Assembly: GCF_900142985.1 (NCBI RefSeq)
Contig: NZ_LT670849.1
Coordinates: 434,001 to 498,000 of the forward strand
Direction of reading: 5' to 3'
Length of the DNA: 64,000 nt
DNA from: Bradyrhizobium erythrophlei
GTDB taxonomy: Bacteria > Pseudomonadota > Alphaproteobacteria > Rhizobiales > Xanthobacteraceae
Shown here: positions 34,770-43,200 of the stretch, one piece after another
How positions within the stretch are numbered: position 1 is the first letter of the stretch
Layout: the number at the start of each line of letters is the position of its first letter
Made by a program: the position numbers and the translations under genes
The notes under the pieces: generated by a model
Told to the model about the DNA's origin: nothing
Database searches by the model: none
What the model saw: the letters and a program-made list of their open reading frames with translations, nothing else

Positions 34770-34877
34770 CGCATCTTCCGGATTGAAACGGTGACCCACG
34801 CTTAGCGCAGTTTTCGTCCATGCGACAATGCCCGCGGCCAGCCAGGGCCAACGCGAAACAAGCGATAAGCGCCAGAT

Positions 34878-35645
34878 TTAGCGGTTCGGATCCGGAAAGA
34901 TCAGGCTGCGCCAGCCCGAGCGGTCGAACGGCATCCATTGCCCTTCGGCCTGTGCGAGGCGATCGGCGACCGCGTAGACGACGGCCGGATGATGGCCCAT
35001 GCCGCAATGGCTGCTCTCGACCTCGATGCTTTCGGCCATCGCCGACGACTTTTCCTTGCAGCCTTGCCAGGCGCAGATGCCGTCGGTCCGGCTAAAGATC
35101 GCAGTGGTCGGCAAGGGCGGCGGGTCCGACAGCGATCCGCCAAAACGATGGTCTTCTTCGGCGCGCCGGCCGCTGGCCATCTCATAGACGCGCCAGGCGT
35201 TGGTGGCTTTGGGGTGACCGGCGAACGGACTGCCGAGCGTGATCACCGAGCGCACCCGGTCGGGCATCATCTTGGCGAGTTGACGCGCATAGAGGCCGCC
35301 GAGGCTCCAGCCGACCAGGCTGATCTTGCGACGATGCCGATCGCTGAGTTCGCGCACCAGATCGACCATCCCGTCCTGCACCCCATGGCGCAGGCCGAGG
35401 TTGCGGCCCTGCTCCCAGCCGCTGACGATGTAGCCCTTGTTTTGCAGGAAACTGCGGAGCGGCCGGGTGGAAACATCGGACGCCATCAGGCCGGGAAGCA
35501 CGAGCACCGGATGCCCGTCGCCGCGCGGCGCCAGGCTCAACAGCGGCAAGGCGCCGAGGAACGCGCCAAACTCGTGGATCGCCCGTCCCTCGAGAAACAT
35601 CAGGGTTTTCGACGGCGGGCGCAGCGTTTGGGCGGTCGCTGACAT
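34878..35645 (-). CDS. Alpha/beta hydrolase, possible lipase/depolymerase-like
   Basis: A 255-residue hydrolase. APRGDGHPVLVLPGL is the oxyanion region and VGWSLGGLYAR the nucleophile elbow (GWSLG). A Ser-rich SSHCGMGHHPAVVYAVADRLAQ C-terminal segment probably supplies the His. It is a clear paralogue of the protein at 46200-46997: PRGDGHPVL, LVGWSLGG and TLGSPFA are shared in the same order. One copy sits beside PHA genes and the other beside the wax-ester gene, so a storage-lipid role is possible but not shown. ATG 35645 has AGAGGAG ahead of it. Confidence 0.8.
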   Translation of the reverse strand: MSATAQTLRPPSKTLMFLEGRAIHEFGAFLGALPLLSLAPRGDGHPVLVLPGLMASDVSTRPLRSFLQNKGYIVSGWEQGRNLGLRHGVQDGMVDLVRELSDRHRRKISLVGWSLGGLYARQLAKMMPDRVRSVITLGSPFAGHPKATNAWRVYEMASGRRAEEDHRFGGSLSDPPPLPTTAIFSRTDGICAWQGCKEKSSAMAESIEVESSHCGMGHHPAVVYAVADRLAQAEGQWMPFDRSGWRSLIFPDPNR

Positions 35646-35786
35646 CGGATCTCCTCTTGGCGTGCCAGAAGTAGTTATGGCGCCGATTCGGTCATTCAAG
35701 CTGCAGCCAGCCGGCAGGACAATAGCGCCGGCTCACAAACCGCGCGAAAATCACACTTGAAAGAGCCGCAAGTTGCAGTGCGGCGC

Positions 35787-35816
35787 AAAAAATAAGGCCC
35801 GCGAGATGCGGGCCTT
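35787..35816 (-). terminator. Rho-independent terminator of the phasin gene
   Basis: On the minus strand AAGGCCCGC-ATCTC-GCGGGCCTT forms a 9-bp stem and is followed at once by ATTTTTT. It lies 27 bases past the phasin stop codon. This is the only classic stem plus T-run seen in the window, in line with strong phasin expression. The rest of the gap 35646-35842 shows nothing notable. Confidence 0.88.
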
Positions 35817-35842
35817 GAAAGGGACGCTACTGAAGGCTGCGA

Positions 35843-36319
35843 TCAGGCAGTCTTGTTGTAGACCTTCGCGAAGTTGTCCTGCGCGGATTTCGCACCTTCG
35901 GTCACGAGCTTGCCGAGATACTCGGTCGACGCCTTGGCGCGCGAGACCAGGGTCTCACCATGGGCACGCAGCAAGTCCGACTGGATCTGGACGGCTTCGT
36001 TGATCGACTTCGCCGAAGCGAGCTTGTCGACGCCAGCGAAGAACGCCTCGGCATCCTGGTAGATCGCCTGTTGAATGTTGCGGCCGATCTTGGCGACTTC
36101 GCTGACCGAACCGGTCACAGCGGACTCGAGAACCTCGGAGGCCTTCTCCGAACCGGCGTAGAAGTCGGCAGCACGCTCCTTGGCGGTCTCGGCCTGCTTC
36201 TTCACGAATTCGCGGGCAGCTTCCGGCACTTCCAGGTTCTGGAAGTTCTTGAAGGCTTCGGTCACGGGGGCGAAGGCGTCTTTGAAGGTGTTGAACACGG
36301 TATTGGTTTCGGTGGTCAT
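35843..36319 (-). CDS. phaP: Phasin family protein (PHA granule coat)
   Basis: A 158-residue, highly helical, Ala/Lys/Glu-rich protein without signal or membrane segment. FNTFKDAFAPVTEAFKNFQ and VPEAAREFVKKQAETAKERAADFYAGSEKASEVLES fit the phasin 2 family; the whole length could form amphipathic helices and coiled coils. Phasins coat polyhydroxyalkanoate granules. It stands beside the PHA synthase operon, on the same strand but with its own 178-base promoter region containing two dyads (36406-36451) and its own strong terminator. Ribosome site GGAGAG precedes the ATG. Confidence 0.9.
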   Translation of the reverse strand: MTTETNTVFNTFKDAFAPVTEAFKNFQNLEVPEAAREFVKKQAETAKERAADFYAGSEKASEVLESAVTGSVSEVAKIGRNIQQAIYQDAEAFFAGVDKLASAKSINEAVQIQSDLLRAHGETLVSRAKASTEYLGKLVTEGAKSAQDNFAKVYNKTA

Positions 36320-36405
36320 TGGGTCTCTCCATCCTCAGGGTTTGAGCTATGGGCTCGCCCCGTCCGTTTGGCCCGGGGTGACACCTACATGACAGGGTTA
36401 ATGGT

Positions 36406-36431
36406 GCGATGCAATATCAATGTTGCATCGC
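36406..36431. promoter_or_regulatory. Dyad operator candidate upstream of phaP (PhaR-like)
   Basis: GCGATGCAA and TTGCATCGC form a perfect 9-bp inverted repeat around an 8-base spacer, 87-112 bases upstream of the phasin ATG. TGC/GCA-containing dyads are bound by the PHA-responsive repressor PhaR/AniA in alphaproteobacteria, so this is a reasonable operator; that link is inference. Confidence 0.5.
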
Positions 36432-36433
36432 GA

Positions 36434-36451
36434 TATCACAAACTCGTGATA
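36434..36451. promoter_or_regulatory. Second dyad upstream of phaP
   Basis: TATCAC and GTGATA form a 6-bp inverted repeat around a 6-base spacer, two bases from the larger dyad at 36406-36431. It could be a second regulator site. It lies 46 bases past the GNAT stop on the minus strand. Confidence 0.35.
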
Positions 36452-36497
36452 AGAGGATTATTCAGGCAATTTGCTCATGGAACCGGCCGATTTTGGC

Positions 36498-37097
36498 CTA
36501 CCCAGAAGGCGTTACGGCCCCCGGAAGCCCGTAGGCCTCCATTTGTGCCCGTACCTGCGCCACATTGTGCCCCAAGACGACAATGTCGTGCTTCCGGCCG
36601 TCCACGTCCCGGACGTGGTCCCGCAGCAGGGCTTCGGCCTTGAACCCCAGGCTTTCGAACAGCGCAATCGCCGCCCGCTGGTCGACCGTCATCTGGACCG
36701 ACAGCTTCTCCAGACCTGAGCCGAGCGCGAGCGCGAATGTCTCCTGCGACAGCGCCCTGCCCACTCCCATCCCGCGCACATCGAGCGACACCACCATCCG
36801 GATCTCGCCGACATGCGGCGACCAGGAGCGGGAATCCTTCACCAGCGTGCCGCAGCCGACCACCGCACCGCCCTTCAGCGCCAGCAGGCTCGTGATATCG
36901 CCGGCCTCGATCTCGCTGATCCAGGCCGACAGCACCTTCGGCTGGCTGATATTGCGCGGCAGGAACAACAGATCATGGGTCGGCAATGCCTTGGCAAAGG
37001 CAAGCACGGCGGCTTCGTCGGTGCGGCTCATCAGGCGGAATTCGATTTCGCCGGCTTCCGTCTTCACCCGCCGCGGATAGGAACGTGTTTCGCTCAT
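36498..37097 (-). CDS. GNAT-family N-acetyltransferase
   Basis: A 199-residue acetyltransferase. VGEIRMVVSLDVRGMGVGRALSQETFALA is the acetyl-CoA-binding motif A (R/Q-x-x-G-x-G/A), followed by RAAIALFESLGFKAEALLRDHV, typical of the GNAT C-terminal part. The substrate cannot be inferred. ATG 37097 overlaps the PhaC stop (ATGA), so translation is probably coupled and the gene belongs to the PHA synthase operon. Two in-frame ATGs 15 and 21 bases upstream are alternatives. The link between an acetyltransferase and PHA synthesis is unexplained. Confidence 0.85.
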   Translation of the reverse strand: MSETRSYPRRVKTEAGEIEFRLMSRTDEAAVLAFAKALPTHDLLFLPRNISQPKVLSAWISEIEAGDITSLLALKGGAVVGCGTLVKDSRSWSPHVGEIRMVVSLDVRGMGVGRALSQETFALALGSGLEKLSVQMTVDQRAAIALFESLGFKAEALLRDHVRDVDGRKHDIVVLGHNVAQVRAQMEAYGLPGAVTPSG

Positions 37098-38188
37098 GTC
37101 GATCTCTCGCATAGCCATGAATCAAGTTTGGGCCACAGCCGCCGGACCGCATTGGCGCCGGCCACCAGGCTGACGTGACCGCCCTTGAGGATCACCTCCT
37201 CCTTGTCGACTGAGCCGATTTTCGCAATCAGGTGCTTCGCCGCGTCATAGGGCACGATGTGATCGTGTTCGGCGACCGCATGCAGGATCGGCACCTTGAT
37301 GTCGGCGATGTCCACCTTGCGACCGCCGACGGTCATGGTGTCGTTATAGAGCTTGTTGTCCCACATCAGGTCCTTGGTGATGGCGCGGAAATATTCGCCG
37401 GCGAGCGGCAGCGTATCGGTCGCCCAACGGTCGAACATCCGGTACGACTTCACGAACTCGTCGTTCCAGATGTTTTCCCATAGCTGCACCTGGCTCGCGG
37501 CGCGCGAGGCCGGGCGCAACATCTCGAAGGAAGAGAGAATCATCTCGGGCGGCACATTGCCGACGCTGTCGACGAGATGATCGACGTCGAAATAGCGGCG
37601 ATCGGAAAAATTCTGGAACAGCTTCATCTCGCGGAAGTCGACCGGCGTGGTGAAGCAGATCAGGTTCTTCATCGGACCGTCGGCAAAGATCGAGCCGTAA
37701 AGCAGCGACAGCACGCCGCCGAAACAATAACCGATCACGGTGACATCGTTCTCGCCGGAATCGCGCTGCACCTGCTCCACGCAATGCGGAATGAAGTCGA
37801 GGACGTAATCCTCCATCCGCAAGCTCTTCTCTTCAGGCTTCGGTGCGGTCCAGTCCAGCATGTAGACGTCATAACCGCGCTTCAAGAGAAACTCGATGAA
37901 GCTCTGACCCGGCACCATGTCGAGAATGTAGCCGCGATTGGTCGTCGCCATCACGATCAGGATTGGCACGCGGTAGATTTCGTCCGCGACCGGCCGATAG
38001 TGATAGAGATTCATCGTGCCACGGGAGCTTAGAATGTCCTTCGGTGTCGAGCCGAGCGAGGGCCCCGCGCTCGACATATATTCGACGCCCTTGATGCTGC
38101 GTTGAATCGCGCGCTCGACCTCGGTCTGAATCCGCGCCGGGATCGAAGCAAGATCGAGACCTGCCAGATCCGGGCCGGCGGCCGTCAT
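37094..38188 (-). CDS. phaC: Polyhydroxyalkanoate synthase catalytic subunit, class III-like
   Basis: A 364-residue alpha/beta-hydrolase-fold PHA polymerase. The lipase-like box is GYCFGG with nucleophile C155; D309 (AEHDHIVPY) and H338 (GGHVSLV) complete the triad. Length near 360 and the N-terminal IYRVPILIVMATTNRGYILDMVPGQS fit class III/IV catalytic subunits rather than the 600-residue class I enzyme. These need a second subunit, PhaE or PhaR. The gene immediately upstream overlaps by four bases (ATGA) and encodes a candidate. The enzyme joins hydroxyacyl-CoA units into polyester on cytoplasmic granules. Triad and class are visible; polymer type is not. Confidence 0.92.
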   Translation of the reverse strand: MTAAGPDLAGLDLASIPARIQTEVERAIQRSIKGVEYMSSAGPSLGSTPKDILSSRGTMNLYHYRPVADEIYRVPILIVMATTNRGYILDMVPGQSFIEFLLKRGYDVYMLDWTAPKPEEKSLRMEDYVLDFIPHCVEQVQRDSGENDVTVIGYCFGGVLSLLYGSIFADGPMKNLICFTTPVDFREMKLFQNFSDRRYFDVDHLVDSVGNVPPEMILSSFEMLRPASRAASQVQLWENIWNDEFVKSYRMFDRWATDTLPLAGEYFRAITKDLMWDNKLYNDTMTVGGRKVDIADIKVPILHAVAEHDHIVPYDAAKHLIAKIGSVDKEEVILKGGHVSLVAGANAVRRLWPKLDSWLCERST

Positions 38189-38571
38189 TTTTGCTCTCCG
38201 TCCGCAGACGGCGGGCGCTTGGTGCGCGGCGGCCTCGGCGTCTGCGAATATCCGCTGGACGTATCGGCCCCGCCGCCCTGCATCTGATGCAGCATCGCCT
38301 TGATCTCGTTGAGCTGGCCTTCGATCGATTGCAGCCGCTCGGCCATGCCGACCATCTGGGCCCGGCTCGGCATGTTCATGGCGACGAGGTATTTTTCCAT
38401 CAGCTCGCCGAGCTGTTTTTGCGCGCCGGCGGTCGCCCCGCCCATTTGATTGACGGCCTTGCTGAATTGCGGCGAAGCCATCGCCTGGTTGGCGAAGGCG
38501 TTAAATCCCTTTTCCATCTCGCCGATCATGTTCTGCCATAGCGCGACCGGATCGCTGCTCTTGTCTGCCAT
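38185..38571 (-). CDS. Small PhaE/PhaR-like subunit of PHA synthase
   Basis: A 128-residue soluble protein, first gene of the phaC operon. Residues 1-60 are helical (DPVALWQNMIGEMEKGFNAF), and the segment NMPSRAQMVGMAERLQSIEGQLNEIKAML (about 66-94) resembles the conserved C-terminal helix of PhaE, where a Pro-Thr/Ser-Arg turn precedes a heptad-like coiled coil. The tail is Gly/Ser/Pro/Lys-rich and looks disordered. PhaE is normally about 350 residues and PhaR about 200, so this partner is very small. Overlap with phaC supports a complex; the assignment is by context and this one segment. Confidence 0.7.
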   Translation of the reverse strand: MADKSSDPVALWQNMIGEMEKGFNAFANQAMASPQFSKAVNQMGGATAGAQKQLGELMEKYLVAMNMPSRAQMVGMAERLQSIEGQLNEIKAMLHQMQGGGADTSSGYSQTPRPPRTKRPPSADGEQK

Positions 38572-38731
38572 CGGCGTCCTCCAGCAAGATCACGACGTCG
38601 TTGCGTCGAGATAGCGCGGCTTATTCCGTAACGCGGGAAAGCCGTCCCTGTCATACGACACCCTTGCCTCAGGCCGGTCAACCGCGCAGGCAGCGATTTA
38701 ATGCTTAGCCGCTTCTGCACCGCGGAAAAGC

Positions 38732-38748
38732 GTGCCATAAAATGGCAC
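38732..38748. promoter_or_regulatory. Perfect dyad upstream of hydrolase gene
   Basis: GTGCCAT-AAA-ATGGCAC is a perfect 7-bp inverted repeat with a 3-base centre, 43 bases before the GTG start at 38792. It lies in the 220-base divergent gap shared with the PHA operon. It fits a dimeric repressor site; no regulator adjoins. The rest of the gap shows nothing I can name. Confidence 0.4.
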
Positions 38749-38791
38749 CGCAAACGCGTGTCTCCCAAGAACCGCGAAAGGAAACGCCACC

Positions 38792-39715
38792 GTGAATGCG
38801 CCCTTTCACCAACCGCCGCAGATGGCCCGCGCCAACGGTGTCGAGCTCTGTTACGAGATCTTCGGCGACCCTGCCGCGGAACCTCTGATCCTGATCATGG
38901 GGCTCGGAGCCCAGATGATCCAATGGGACGATGATTTCTGCCGCCAGTTGGCCGCGCGCGGCTTTCGCGTGATCCGCTTCGACAACCGCGATATCGGCCA
39001 ATCCTCAAGATTGTCCGGCGGCAAGCCGCTGACCGCGCTGGAACTGCTCAAGCTGCGCCTGTTCAAGATCCCGGTGAAAGCGCCCTATCGCTTGAGCGAC
39101 ATGGCAGAGGACACGGTCGGCCTGATGGACGCGCTTGGTATCACGTCCGCGCATCTGGTCGGCGCTTCCATGGGCGGGATGATCGCCCAGGAAATCGCAA
39201 TCTCGTTTCCACGGCGGGTGCGTTCGCTTACCTCGATCATGTCGACCACGGGCAATCCAAAAATTCCCGGCCCGACACGCGAGGCCACGGCCGTCCTGAT
39301 GGCTCCGCCGCCGAAGTCGAAGGAGGAATACCTCGCGCGCTTCGGCAAGACCTGGAAGGTGCTGCGTGCCGGCTCGTTCCCGGACGACGAAGCGCTCGAT
39401 CCGGCGCGTGCGGAGCGCACCTTCGCACGCGGCCTCAATCCCGCCGGCGTCGGCCGCCAACTCCGCGCCATCCTCGCTTCCGGCAGTCGCAAGGAACGGC
39501 TTCGCAGCGTGAAAGCACCAACGCTGGTGATCCACGGCACCGTCGATCCGCTGGTGCATCCCGCCGGCGGCAAGGATACGGCGGCATCGATCCCCGGCGC
39601 CAAGCTGGTCATGATCGAGCGCATGGGCCACGCTTTGCCGATCCAGATGTGGCCGCAGATCATCGATGCGATCGACAAGCACGCGCACGCGGCATCCACG
39701 ACAACCATGCACTGA
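38792..39715 (+). CDS. Alpha/beta hydrolase
   Basis: A 307-residue hydrolase. LILIMGLGAQMIQWDDDF is the oxyanion region (MGLG), FDNRDIGQSS the conserved loop, VGASMGGMIAQEIAI the nucleophile elbow (GASMGG), TVDPLV the Asp and MGHALPIQMW the His. The pattern is that of the TIGR-type hydrolases often near lipid or aromatic pathways. Start is GTG with AAAGGAAACGCC upstream. It is followed 10 bases later by the GFA-family gene, likely cotranscribed. Substrate unknown. Confidence 0.84.
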   Translation: MNAPFHQPPQMARANGVELCYEIFGDPAAEPLILIMGLGAQMIQWDDDFCRQLAARGFRVIRFDNRDIGQSSRLSGGKPLTALELLKLRLFKIPVKAPYRLSDMAEDTVGLMDALGITSAHLVGASMGGMIAQEIAISFPRRVRSLTSIMSTTGNPKIPGPTREATAVLMAPPPKSKEEYLARFGKTWKVLRAGSFPDDEALDPARAERTFARGLNPAGVGRQLRAILASGSRKERLRSVKAPTLVIHGTVDPLVHPAGGKDTAASIPGAKLVMIERMGHALPIQMWPQIIDAIDKHAHAASTTTMH

Positions 39716-39725
39716 GAGCGAACAG

Positions 39726-40136
39726 ATGAAACTGGAAGGCGGATGCTATTGCGGCAACATACGCTACCTCGCCGAGGGCGAGCCGATGTTGAAGGCGCAG
39801 TGCCATTGCCGGGAGTGCCAATATATTTCGGGCGGCGCTCCCAACATGTTCATGCTGATGCCGGTCGGCGGCTTCTCCTACTCCAAAGGCACGCCGAAAC
39901 AATTCACCCGCAGCGACCTCGACAAAGCCGTGACCCGCGACTTCTGCGCCGAATGCGGCACGCATCTGGTTACGCATCGACCCGGACTGCCGGCAGTGGT
40001 CCTCAAGATCGGCACGCTCGACGATCCCACCCAATACGGTACCCCCAAGATCGCGATCTTCACCTGCGACAAGCAGGAATTTCACGCGATCCCGCAAGGA
40101 ATGCCGGCGTTCGAGAAGCTGCCGCCGTCGCGATAA
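39726..40136 (+). CDS. GFA/CENP-V-fold zinc protein
   Basis: A 136-residue protein of the glutathione-dependent formaldehyde-activating family. Zinc-binding Cys are visible: C7 and C9 (GGCYCG), C26, C28 and C31 (CHCREC), C74 and C77 (CAECG). The family was first linked to S-hydroxymethylglutathione synthesis but most members have unknown function. ATG 39726 gives the standard start. It pairs with the upstream hydrolase, and a dispersed repeat follows before the convergent P450 gene. Confidence 0.86.
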   Translation: MKLEGGCYCGNIRYLAEGEPMLKAQCHCRECQYISGGAPNMFMLMPVGGFSYSKGTPKQFTRSDLDKAVTRDFCAECGTHLVTHRPGLPAVVLKIGTLDDPTQYGTPKIAIFTCDKQEFHAIPQGMPAFEKLPPSR

Positions 40137-40144
40137 ATAACGCT

Positions 40145-40284
40145 CGTCGTCCTGGCCAAGCGAGCAATAGCGAGCGCGAGCCGGGACCCATAGCCGCCGC
40201 TTGAATTGTTTAGGAGATTGGGGCGGCTTGCTGCTGCAACAACAGATATCGGTGGTTATGGGTCCCCGCTTTCGCGGGGACGAC
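40145..40284. repeat. Dispersed palindromic repeat, family 2, copy 2
   Basis: About 140 bases between convergent genes. It starts CGTCGTCCTGGCCAAGCG and ends with hairpin GTCCCCGC-TTTC-GCGGGGAC, with inner arms ACCCATAGCCGCC and GGTGGTTATGGGT that pair using G-U. The first copy is at 25279-25411. Changes in the terminal stem (CCCTGC/GCAGGG versus CCCCGC/GCGGGG) keep the pairing. Confidence 0.75.
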
Positions 40285-40297
40285 ATTGGAGATTGTC

Positions 40298-43200
40298 TTA
40301 GCCGCCGGCCCAGACGTCGAGCACGTAGCGATTTTTCGTGCCTAGCTCGTCGATCCAGCGCTGGCCTCCTTGCGCATCGGAACCACTGCGCTCGCGGTAG
40401 ATCGCAACCAGCGTCGCCTTGACGTCGGGCTCCATCTTGCCGCCATCACCGCAGACATAGATGATCGCGCCCTGCTCGATCAGCGCCCAGACGCGATCCT
40501 TTTCGGCCGAGATCAGATTCTGCACGTAAGTCTTCGGGCCGTTGCCACGCGAGAACGCCGTGTGCAGTTCCGTGACGCCATCGGCAGCAAAACCCTTCAG
40601 CTCCTCACCATAGAGATAGTCCTGCTCGGGATGCCGGCAGCCGAAGAACAGCATCGCCGGCCCCAGCGTGGCGCCTTTGGCTTTCAACGCGGCGCGCTCC
40701 TGAAGAAAACCACGAAACGGTGCGAGCCCCGTACCAGGACCAATCATGATCATGGGCACGGCGGGATCAGCCGGCAAGCGGAAGCCCGCTTTGGTCTCGC
40801 GCAACGTCGCATAGACCGTCTCGCCGGCGCGGCGGCCGGCCAGATAGTTCGAGCAGATGCCCTTGTAGACGCCGCGTCCCGATGCTGCCTGCCCCTCAAC
40901 CACGGCGACCGTGACACTGCACCGCGACCCATCGACCGAGGGAGACGACGAGATCGAATAATAGCGCGGGGCGAGCAGCGACAGCATTTCGAGATAGACG
41001 TGCAGCGGCAGTTCACAGGCCGGATATTCCTCCAAAAGATCGAACACCGATCTGCGTTTGCCGAAAATCTCCGCGCGGTAGCGTTCGGTCGAGGCGGCAT
41101 CTTCGCCGACGAAAGCCAGAAGTTTCGGCTTCGTCACCGGACAGCGCGTATGTTCCGACATCATCTGGATTTGCTTGCGGGTCGCTACCTGCTGCAATTC
41201 GACGAACTCCGACAGCAACCGTCCGACCGAGATCGCTTCGCCGGCTGGCAATTGCGCACGGCGGCCCTCGGCCACCTGCAACCTGATCTGATCCGATGGA
41301 AGGAAACCGAAACGTCGCGCCACCGAATCCACCAGCGCCGGGTCGTTGCGCGGCACGACGCTCAGGTGATCGCCGACGCGATAGGTCTCGCCCGGCGGCA
41401 GTTGCACCTCGATGTGCCGGGTCGAGCGCTGCGACGCGTTCGGACCCGATTTGTTTTGCAACTCACGATTGGCAAGAACGCGCATCGGCGCGGCCCCGCC
41501 GAGCGCGGCCACGAAGTTGGAGACCGACGGCGCGACCGGCTCGACGCTATAGAGCGGCTCGTCCTCGGCACTGCGGCTGAAACTGGAGTCGACACCGAAC
41601 TCCTTCACAGCCTGCGGCGCGGCTTTCGCGAACCATTGCTCGAACTGCCCATCGAGATCGCTACGGGCATCGCCCTCGCCGCGCGCATAGACGCTTCTGC
41701 CGCCATGCGCCGCCAACTGGTCGTCGATCAGCCTCGGGATCGACTGATAGGTCGCCGCCCAGTCGCTGTTGCCGCAGCCGAACACGGCGTAGCGCACGCC
41801 GGCGAACGCATCCTTCGGCAGATCACCGCCGAGCCATTTGACGAATTGCGTGGCGTTGTCGGGCGCAGCCCCGTTATAGGATGCACAGAAAATCAACGTA
41901 CCGCCCTCGGCCGGTAATTTACCGACATGATCGTCGAGCGGCGCGAGCGTGGTCGCAAAGCCGTTGACCTCGGCCAGATCGGCGACGCGCGTCGCCAGTT
42001 CTTCGGCGGTGCCGAGATTGGAGCCATACAAAACGAGCAGCGGCGTGTTGTGACCGGGACGGGTCCGCGCCCGTGGCGCGGCGGCCGCCACGGCGGGCGC
42101 AGCGGTGGCGCCACCCGCAAAATTGCCGCGCTCCTGGTCGGTCCGCGGACGCACCTTGATCCTGAAGCCGTCCGGCTTGATCGTCAGCGTTTCTTTCAGA
42201 TGCATCTGGTAGCGATGCACGTCGACCAGCCTGAAACGTTGCAGGATCATGCCGATCGCAAGCGCCGCCTCATGCATCGCAAAACCGCGGCCGATGCAGG
42301 CGCGCTGACCGTTTCCGAACGGCTTCCAGGCGTTCACGGGCCGCGCCGCCTCCGCCTCACGCGAGAAGTTTTCGGGATTGAAGGCATCTGGATTGGGTCC
42401 CCACACCGAGGGGTCGCGATGCAGCGCCAGCACCAGCACCGTGATGAACGTATTCTTCTTAAGCTTGTACTTGCCGCCAATAATCTCATCGTTGAGCGGC
42501 GTAATGCCGTAAGCCGGCGCCGGCGGCCACATCCGCAATGCCTCTTTCAGGACCTGCGTGATGTAGGTGAGTTGCGTCACCTGCTGATAGGTGGGCTTGA
42601 CGTTGATGTCGGGCCCCAGGACGCGGTCGACTTCCTCATAAGCCTTCTTCAGCACCTCGGGATGCTTCAGCAGCGCATAGATCGTGCACGACAATAATCC
42701 GCTCGTGGTCTCATGGCCCGCGATCAAAAACGTATTGATCTGGTAGCGGATGTTGACGTCGTCGAGTTGCGTGCCGGTGGCGCGGTCGACGCCGGTCATC
42801 ATGGCCGCAAGCATGTCTTTCTTGTCGTCGGCAGCCGTCGCATTCCTGCGCCGCTCGGCAACGATCTCGTCCACCATCTTGTTCATGAACTCGACGTCTT
42901 CAGCCATTTCGCGCCGCCGATTCTGCATCCAGAGATTTTCCAGCGGCAGGCCGCGGATCATCATGATGGTTTCGAGCGAACGCACCAGCGACGCCACGAA
43001 CGGATGATAGTCGCGGCGATAAAACGAGTTGAAGCGGTAATCGAACCCGCACAGGCCGATGGTGTCGAGCGTCAGCGCGGTCATGTCGTGGACGACGTCG
43101 ATCTCGTCGTCTGCGTTCAGCCGATCCCATTTCTTCACGAGTTGCTCAGCGATGTCGACCATGCTCGGGTGATAGGACTGCATGGCGCGATTGCCGAACG

